DNA from: Tenacibaculum haliotis
GTDB taxonomy: Bacteria > Bacteroidota > Bacteroidia > Flavobacteriales > Flavobacteriaceae
DNA length: 64,000 nt
Assembly: GCF_025215075.1 (NCBI RefSeq)
Contig: NZ_JAOBTH010000029.1
Coordinates: forward strand, 372,001-436,000
Direction: 5' to 3'
Position 1 is the stretch's first letter. Each line of letters begins with the position of its first letter. The notes under the pieces are model-generated. The model did not search any database, was not told the DNA's origin, and saw only the letters and a program-made list of their open reading frames with translations. Below, one piece after another: positions 58,928 through 64,000 of this stretch. A program made the position numbers and the translations under genes.

Positions 58928-61084
58928 ATGAAAAAAATCCTTTTTTCGATTCTTTGTGCGAGTGCTATTTTAGTGTCTTGTAAACAAGAAAACCAACCTA
59001 AAAACACAATTGCTGTGAAGTACCCAGAAACGACTAAAAAACCTGTAGTAGATGATTTTTTCGGAACAAAAGTAACCGATAACTATCGCTGGTTAGAAGA
59101 TGACAGAAGTACAGAAACTGAAAATTGGGTTAAGGCTGAAAATGAAGTAACTTTTGATTATTTAAGTAAAATACCATATCGCGAGCAGTTAAAAAATCGT
59201 TTGTCTGAATTATGGAACTACGAAAAAATAGGGACTCCCTTTAAAGAAGGCGAATACACCTATTTTTATAAAAACAACGGATTACAAAATCAATATGTTT
59301 TATATAGAAAAGATAAAGAAGGTAAGGAAGAGGTTTTCTTAGATCCAAATACGTTTTCTGAAGATGCAACAACATCATTAGGCGCTGTTAGTTTTTCTAA
59401 AAACAGTGAAACAGTTGCTTATTCAATTTCTGAAGGTGGTAGCGATTGGCGTAAAATAATTGTTATGAATACCAAGAGTAAGGAAATTATTGGTGATACA
59501 TTAATTGATGTAAAGTTCTCTGGAATTTCTTGGTACAAAAACGAAGGTTTCTATTATTCTAGTTACGATAAGCCAAAAGGAAGTGAATTATCTGCTAAGA
59601 CAGATCAACATAAATTATACTATCATAAATTAGGAACAGCACAAAAAGAAGATGCTATTATTTTTGGAGCAACTCCTCAAGAAAAACATCGTTATGTTGG
59701 TGGTAGTGTTACTGAAGACGACAATTACCTTGTAATTACAGCAAGTGTATCAACATCTGGAAATAAATTGTTTTTTAAAGAGCTTTCTAAGCCTGATAGT
59801 TCATTAATAACAATTTTAGATCATACAGATAGTGATACCTATCCGATAGATAATATTGGCTCTAAAATATACTTGGTAACCAATCTTAATGCGCCTAATA
59901 AAAAAGTAGTTACTGTAGATATTTCTAATCCAACTCCTGAAAATTGGAAAGATTTTATTCCTGAAACAAAAAACGTCTTAAGTCCGTCAACAGGGGCAGG
60001 TTATTTCTTTGCTAAATATATGGTAGATGCGGTTTCTAAAGTAGTACAATATGATTATGACGGAAAATTAATTCGTGAAGTAAAATTACCTGGCGTAGGA
60101 TCTGCCGGTGGTTTTGGCGGAAAAGCAACTGCTAAAGAATTGTATTTTTCATTTACAAACTACAACACACCAAGTTCTTCTTACAAATTCGATCCGAAAG
60201 AAGGAACGTATGCTGTTTATTGGAAACCTGCCATTTCTTTTAATGGTGATGCTTATGAAAGCAAACAAATATTTTATACTTCGAAAGACGGAACAAAAGT
60301 TCCGATGATTATCACCTATAAAAAGGGACTAGAATTAAACGGTAAAAATCCAACTATCTTATATGGTTACGGCGGATTTAACGTGAGTTTAACTCCTAGT
60401 TTTAGTATAGCAAACGCTGTTTGGATGGAACAAGGCGGTGTGTATGCTGTACCTAATTTACGTGGTGGTGGTGAATACGGTAAAAAATGGCACGATGCCG
60501 GAACACAATTAAAAAAGCAAAATGTATTTGACGATTTTATTGCTGCAGCTGAATATTTAATCAACCAAAAATATACCTCATCAGATTTTCTTGCCGTTCG
60601 TGGTGGATCAAACGGTGGATTATTAGTCGGAGCAACAATGACCCAACGACCAGATTTAATGAAAGTAGCTTTACCAGCCGTTGGTGTATTAGATATGTTA
60701 CGTTATCATACATTTACTGCGGGAGCAGGTTGGGCGTACGATTACGGAACCGCAGAACAAAGCAAAGAAATATTCGATTATTTAAAAGGATATTCTCCTG
60801 TACATAATGTTAAAAATGTAGCTTACCCAGCAACAATGGTAACTACTGGTGATCATGATGATCGTGTGGTACCAGCGCATAGTTTTAAGTTTGCTGCCGA
60901 GTTACAAGACAAACAACAAGGAGAAAATCCGGTATTAATTCGTATCGAAACAAATGCTGGTCATGGTGCCGGAACACCGGTTGCAAAAACAATAGAGCAG
61001 TATGCTGATATTTTCGGATTTACCCTATTTAATATGGGATTTGATCAGTTACCGAATCCACCAAAATCTAAAATTAAGAGTTAA
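58928..61084 (+). CDS. Prolyl oligopeptidase family lipoprotein (S9)
   Basis: A 718-residue exported serine peptidase. The ATG at 58928 gives [18 protein letters not shown] with a lipobox; the earlier frame start at 58901 lies in the promoter. An N-terminal propeller (~60-420, [41 protein letters not shown]) is followed by the catalytic domain: [54 protein letters not shown] (nucleophile Ser near residue 560), [15 protein letters not shown] (Asp) and [11 protein letters not shown] (His). It cleaves small Pro-containing peptides. Followed by an M13 peptidase gene 60 bp later. Confidence 0.94.
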   Translation: MKKILFSILCASAILVSCKQENQPKNTIAVKYPETTKKPVVDDFFGTKVTDNYRWLEDDRSTETENWVKAENEVTFDYLSKIPYREQLKNRLSELWNYEKIGTPFKEGEYTYFYKNNGLQNQYVLYRKDKEGKEEVFLDPNTFSEDATTSLGAVSFSKNSETVAYSISEGGSDWRKIIVMNTKSKEIIGDTLIDVKFSGISWYKNEGFYYSSYDKPKGSELSAKTDQHKLYYHKLGTAQKEDAIIFGATPQEKHRYVGGSVTEDDNYLVITASVSTSGNKLFFKELSKPDSSLITILDHTDSDTYPIDNIGSKIYLVTNLNAPNKKVVTVDISNPTPENWKDFIPETKNVLSPSTGAGYFFAKYMVDAVSKVVQYDYDGKLIREVKLPGVGSAGGFGGKATAKELYFSFTNYNTPSSSYKFDPKEGTYAVYWKPAISFNGDAYESKQIFYTSKDGTKVPMIITYKKGLELNGKNPTILYGYGGFNVSLTPSFSIANAVWMEQGGVYAVPNLRGGGEYGKKWHDAGTQLKKQNVFDDFIAAAEYLINQKYTSSDFLAVRGGSNGGLLVGATMTQRPDLMKVALPAVGVLDMLRYHTFTAGAGWAYDYGTAEQSKEIFDYLKGYSPVHNVKNVAYPATMVTTGDHDDRVVPAHSFKFAAELQDKQQGENPVLIRIETNAGHGAGTPVAKTIEQYADIFGFTLFNMGFDQLPNPPKSKIKS

Positions 61085-61144
61085 AAACTGTAACAGATAA
61101 AAGGTTATAGCTACTAATACATAAATCAATCTAAATTAAACACA

Positions 61145-63226
61145 ATGAAAACCATTCACAAAATGCTGTTTACTACTGCAGTTGCTTCCATAGCAATTGC
61201 TTCGTGTAAAACAGAAAGTAAACCTGAAGAGAAAAAATCTCAGGGAATTATTATTGAAAACATGGATACTTCTGTTAAACCTACAGATGATTTCTTTAGA
61301 TATGTAAACGGAACTTGGATGGACAAAACCGAGATTCCTGCTGACAGAACTTCTTGGGGTGGTTTTGGTGAATTACGTAAAAAAACGGATGCTGATGTAT
61401 TGGTTATTTTAAATGATGCAATTCAAGAAAGAGATTTTCCGAAGGTAAAAGACGCTGAGGGAAATGAAATAGATTCTGATCAAGAAAAAGCAGTAAACTA
61501 TTACGAAACTATAATGGATACTGTTGCTAGAAACAAGCAAGGTACCGAGCCAATTAAGCCTTTTTTAGCTAAAATTGAAGAAATTAAAACTAAAAAAGAT
61601 GTAGAAAACTACATTACAAACATGGCACCTTACGGTGGTGGTGGTTTTTATGGTTTTGGCGTTTATAACGATTTAAAAAACAGTAGCCAATACGCAGGTT
61701 ATATGGGTGCTGGTGGTTTAGGTTTATCTCGTGATTATTATATGGATGCTAAGGTTGCAGACAAATTAGCTAAATATCAAGAGTTTATTGCTAAAACATT
61801 AATGACTTTTGGTGATGATGAAGCTACCGCTAAAAAGAACGCAGCTACTATTGTTGCTTTCGAAAAAAGTTTAGCAGAGCCAATGATGACAAAAGAAGAG
61901 CGTAGAGATACACGTAAAATGTATAACCCTATGACGGTTGCTGAATTAACTGAATTAGCTCCTGCAATTGATTGGGCTGCACATTTAGAAGGTATTGGTG
62001 TTACTGATCTTGAGAAAATAATTGTTACCGATCTTGGATACTTTAAAGCATTAAGCGGAATTTTAGATGCTCGTTCTGTAGAAGATATTAAATTGTTATT
62101 CCGTTGGAATACTATTAACAATTCTCTTGGTTTATTATCTACCGATTTAGAAACTGCTAATTGGGAATTTTACAGTAAAGAAATGCGTGGTGCAAAGCAA
62201 CAACGCCCAAGAAACGAACGTGCTTTAGGTAATTTAAATGGTGCTGTTGGTGAAGCTTTAGGTAAACTATATGTTGATAAAATGTTTCCACCAGAAGCAA
62301 AAGCAAAAGCAAAAGAAATGATCGACAATGTAATGTTAGGTTTCGAAAAGCGTATTGCTGGTTTAGAATGGATGAGTGCTGAGACTAAAACAAAAGCATT
62401 AGAAAAGTTACACAAGTTAACGGTTAAAATTGCCTATCCTGATGTTTGGAAAGACTACTCTGAATTACAAGTAAAAGGATTAGAAAATGGTGGTTCTTAT
62501 TTCGAAAACGCTAAAAACGTTACGAAGTGGAATTATAACAAAAACATGGAGAAATTAGGAAAAGCTGTAGACAGAACAGAATGGGGAATGTCTCCTCAAA
62601 CTGTTAACGCTTACTTTAATCCTGTAAACAACGAAATCGTTTTTCCAGCTGCAATTTTACAACCTCCATTCTACGATTACAAAGCAGATGAAGCTGTAAA
62701 TTATGGTGGTATCGGAGCAGTAATTGGTCACGAAATCTCTCATAGTTTTGATGATTCTGGTGCTCGTTTTGATGGCGATGGAAATCTTAAAAACTGGTGG
62801 ACTGATACAGATTCTGAAAAATTTGCTGTAATTGGTAAGCAATTAGTAAAACAATACAGCGATATTGTTGCTATTGATAGCATGCACTTAAATGGTGAAT
62901 TTACTTTAGGTGAAAATATTGGTGATTTAGGTGGTGTACAAGCTGCTTACGAAGGTTTACAAATTTTCTTAGAAAAGAACGGAAAACCAGCTGATATCGA
63001 TGGTTATACTGCAAACCAACGTTTTTTCCTTTCTTGGGGAACAATCTGGAGAACAAAAATGCGTGATGAAGCTTTAAAGAACTTAATCATGACAAATACA
63101 CACGCTCCTGGCCAATACAGAGCGTATATGCCACTTAAAAACGTTGATGCTTTCTATGAAGCTTTTAATGTTAAAGAAGGTGATAAAATGTATTTAAAAC
63201 CAGAAGAAAGAGTTAGAATCTGGTAG
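61145..63226 (+). CDS. pepO: M13-family (neprilysin-like) metallopeptidase lipoprotein
   Basis: A 693-residue exported zinc endopeptidase. Lipobox in AVASIAIASC (Cys20). Zinc site GAVIGHEISHSFDDSGARFDGDGNLKNWWT (HExxH near residue 529) and the third ligand/catalytic region GENIGDLGGVQAAYEGL; also NPVNNEIVFPAAILQPPF and the C-terminal FFLSWGTIWRTKMRDEAL, all M13 signatures. Begins 60 bp after the prolyl oligopeptidase gene and probably shares its transcript; a terminator follows at 63286. Confidence 0.94.
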   Translation: MKTIHKMLFTTAVASIAIASCKTESKPEEKKSQGIIIENMDTSVKPTDDFFRYVNGTWMDKTEIPADRTSWGGFGELRKKTDADVLVILNDAIQERDFPKVKDAEGNEIDSDQEKAVNYYETIMDTVARNKQGTEPIKPFLAKIEEIKTKKDVENYITNMAPYGGGGFYGFGVYNDLKNSSQYAGYMGAGGLGLSRDYYMDAKVADKLAKYQEFIAKTLMTFGDDEATAKKNAATIVAFEKSLAEPMMTKEERRDTRKMYNPMTVAELTELAPAIDWAAHLEGIGVTDLEKIIVTDLGYFKALSGILDARSVEDIKLLFRWNTINNSLGLLSTDLETANWEFYSKEMRGAKQQRPRNERALGNLNGAVGEALGKLYVDKMFPPEAKAKAKEMIDNVMLGFEKRIAGLEWMSAETKTKALEKLHKLTVKIAYPDVWKDYSELQVKGLENGGSYFENAKNVTKWNYNKNMEKLGKAVDRTEWGMSPQTVNAYFNPVNNEIVFPAAILQPPFYDYKADEAVNYGGIGAVIGHEISHSFDDSGARFDGDGNLKNWWTDTDSEKFAVIGKQLVKQYSDIVAIDSMHLNGEFTLGENIGDLGGVQAAYEGLQIFLEKNGKPADIDGYTANQRFFLSWGTIWRTKMRDEALKNLIMTNTHAPGQYRAYMPLKNVDAFYEAFNVKEGDKMYLKPEERVRIW

Positions 63227-63285
63227 ACACGCAGTGTCTTCTGTAATGATTTTCTTTACGGAAAATTGTACAAACTATATCAAAG

Positions 63286-63311
63286 AAAACCGATACGAAA
63301 GTGTCGGTTTT
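63286..63311 (+). terminator. Terminator after the M13 peptidase gene
   Basis: AAAACCGATAC/GTGTCGGTTTT (one G-U pair), GAAA tetraloop, T-run of eight. Confidence 0.85.
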
Positions 63312-63361
63312 TTTTATTCCTCTCACTTCGAGTGATTTTTGAGGCACGAAAAAATTGTATA

Positions 63362-63459
63362 GACAAGTTGGGCGTTACCGTAAACGGTCGCGCTTTCACT
63401 ACTCGCTTTTTTTTCGTGCCTCAAAAAAGAGCTCAAACAAACCGTTCAATCGCTAACGC
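63362..63459. repeat. Dispersed intergenic repeat
   Basis: GACAAGTTGGGCG at the left, GCTTTCACTACTCGC (63392-63406), CAAAAAAGAGCTCAAACAAA (63422-63441), ending near TCAATCGCTAACG. Blocks of it recur at 54381-54492 in partly inverted order. Non-coding; typical of mobile-repeat debris in this group. Confidence 0.7.
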
Positions 63460-63476
63460 AAAAACAATAGAAACTC

Positions 63477-63484
63477 TATTTTTG
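63477..63484 (+). promoter_or_regulatory. -7 promoter element of ABC ATPase gene
   Basis: TATTTTTG, exact consensus; CAATC then the ATG at 63490, a leaderless arrangement. Confidence 0.6.
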
Positions 63485-63489
63485 CAATC

Positions 63490-64000
63490 ATGCTACAGGT
63501 AAACAATATTTCGTTTTCTTATATTAAAGAAAAAACAACACTTACAAACATCAATTTCTCTTTACAAAAAGGAGAACATGTATCTATAATGGGCGAAAGT
63601 GGCTGCGGAAAATCAACTTTATTAAAAATTATTTACGGCTTATTAGATGTTGACAAAGGAAACATCTATTGGAATGATTTTAAAATCTTAGGGCCTGCGC
63701 ATTATTTAGTTCCCGGTATCGATATTTTTAAATACGTTGCGCAAGATTTCGACTTAATGCCATTTACATCTGTAAGTGAAAACATTAAAAAATTCCTATC
63801 TCGTTTTTATCCAGAAGAAGCAGAAAAAAGAACAAGTGAGTTATTAGGGGTAATAGAAATGACTGACTTTGCCAACATCAAAGTAAAAAACTTAAGCGGT
63901 GGTCAACAACAACGCGTTGCCATTGCTCGTGCCTTAGCTAAAGAACCTGAATTGTTATTACTCGATGAACCTTTCGGACAAATAGATAATTTTAAAAAAA
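63490..64000 (+). CDS. ABC transporter ATP-binding protein, truncated by window edge
   Basis: The first 170 residues of an ABC ATPase; it runs off the right end. Walker A is GESGCGKSTLLK (near residue 35), Q-loop VAQDFDLMPF, signature LSGGQQQRVAIARALA, Walker B LLLLDEPFGQIDNF. The order and the short N-terminal part (MLQVNNISFSYIKEKTTLTN) fit an importer- or exporter-type nucleotide-binding domain; the substrate cannot be inferred from this fragment. Confidence 0.9.
   Translation, partial: MLQVNNISFSYIKEKTTLTNINFSLQKGEHVSIMGESGCGKSTLLKIIYGLLDVDKGNIYWNDFKILGPAHYLVPGIDIFKYVAQDFDLMPFTSVSENIKKFLSRFYPEEAEKRTSELLGVIEMTDFANIKVKNLSGGQQQRVAIARALAKEPELLLLDEPFGQIDNFKK

Noticed and set aside
63266..63502. 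78-codon plus-strand frame before the ABC gene
   Set aside because: It crosses a terminator, the dispersed repeat and the ABC promoter; composition is not protein-like.

Overview
The window is AT-rich chromosomal DNA from a member of the Bacteroidota, very probably a marine Flavobacteriaceae close to Tenacibaculum or Polaribacter (the genus is inference). Evidence: the gliding-motility lipoprotein gene gldH in its usual ricT-gldH-PBP1A setting, a large secreted protein with a type IX secretion (T9SS) C-terminal sorting domain, many lipoproteins and extracytoplasmic peptidases, LytTR/His_kinase two-component pairs, and promoters of the Bacteroidota type (TAnnTTTG at -7). There are no rRNA or tRNA genes, no CRISPR array and no intact insertion sequence. 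Most of it reads as core chromosome with dispersed palindromic repeats.

Layout. 1-8.8 kb: truncated alpha/beta hydrolase, membrane protein plus brnQ, an outer-membrane protein, the feoA-feoB-small Cys-rich protein iron(II) operon, then a plus-strand run of DNA polymerase III delta', an NtrY-like histidine kinase and an enoyl-CoA hydratase. 9-13.2 kb: HD phosphohydrolase, asd, trhO, dinB. 13.2-16.1 kb: a TPR sensor kinase and LytTR regulator, with a divergent promoter carrying a LytTR-type direct repeat in front of a probable small RNA. 16.1-27.5 kb: a long minus-strand block (ricT, gldH, PBP1A, scoA/scoB, two tandem small membrane proteins, exonuclease III, a LysM transglycosylase, a DUF4837 lipoprotein) and glnS. 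27.6-27.9 kb: a cluster of short palindromic repeats. 28-35.4 kb: M1 and S8 peptidases, an MBL hydrolase, an unusual exported Ppx/GppA-like lipoprotein and a secreted alpha/beta hydrolase.

35.5-45.7 kb is regulatory: an ECF sigma factor with a membrane partner, three Crp/Fnr-family regulators each followed by a gene or operon with a palindrome at an activator-like position, a TetR/SDR pair sharing an operator motif, and a second LytTR pair. 45.9-52.9 kb holds two poorly characterised exported proteins, a fibronectin-type lipoprotein and the 1314-residue T9SS protein. 53-58.8 kb is a dNTP-homeostasis cluster (dgt, nrdA, nrdB, thioredoxin) with a structured nrdB-nrdA intergenic region. 58.9-64 kb: prolyl oligopeptidase, M13 peptidase, a dispersed repeat copy, and a truncated ABC ATPase.

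The most novel-looking signals are regulatory: the LytTR-controlled small RNA candidate, the regulator-plus-target Crp/Fnr cassettes with visible operators, the TetR operator set, a possible pseudoknot before nrdA, and at least four promoters placed so close to the ATG that the mRNAs should be leaderless. All functional calls are from reading the sequence; no database search was run.
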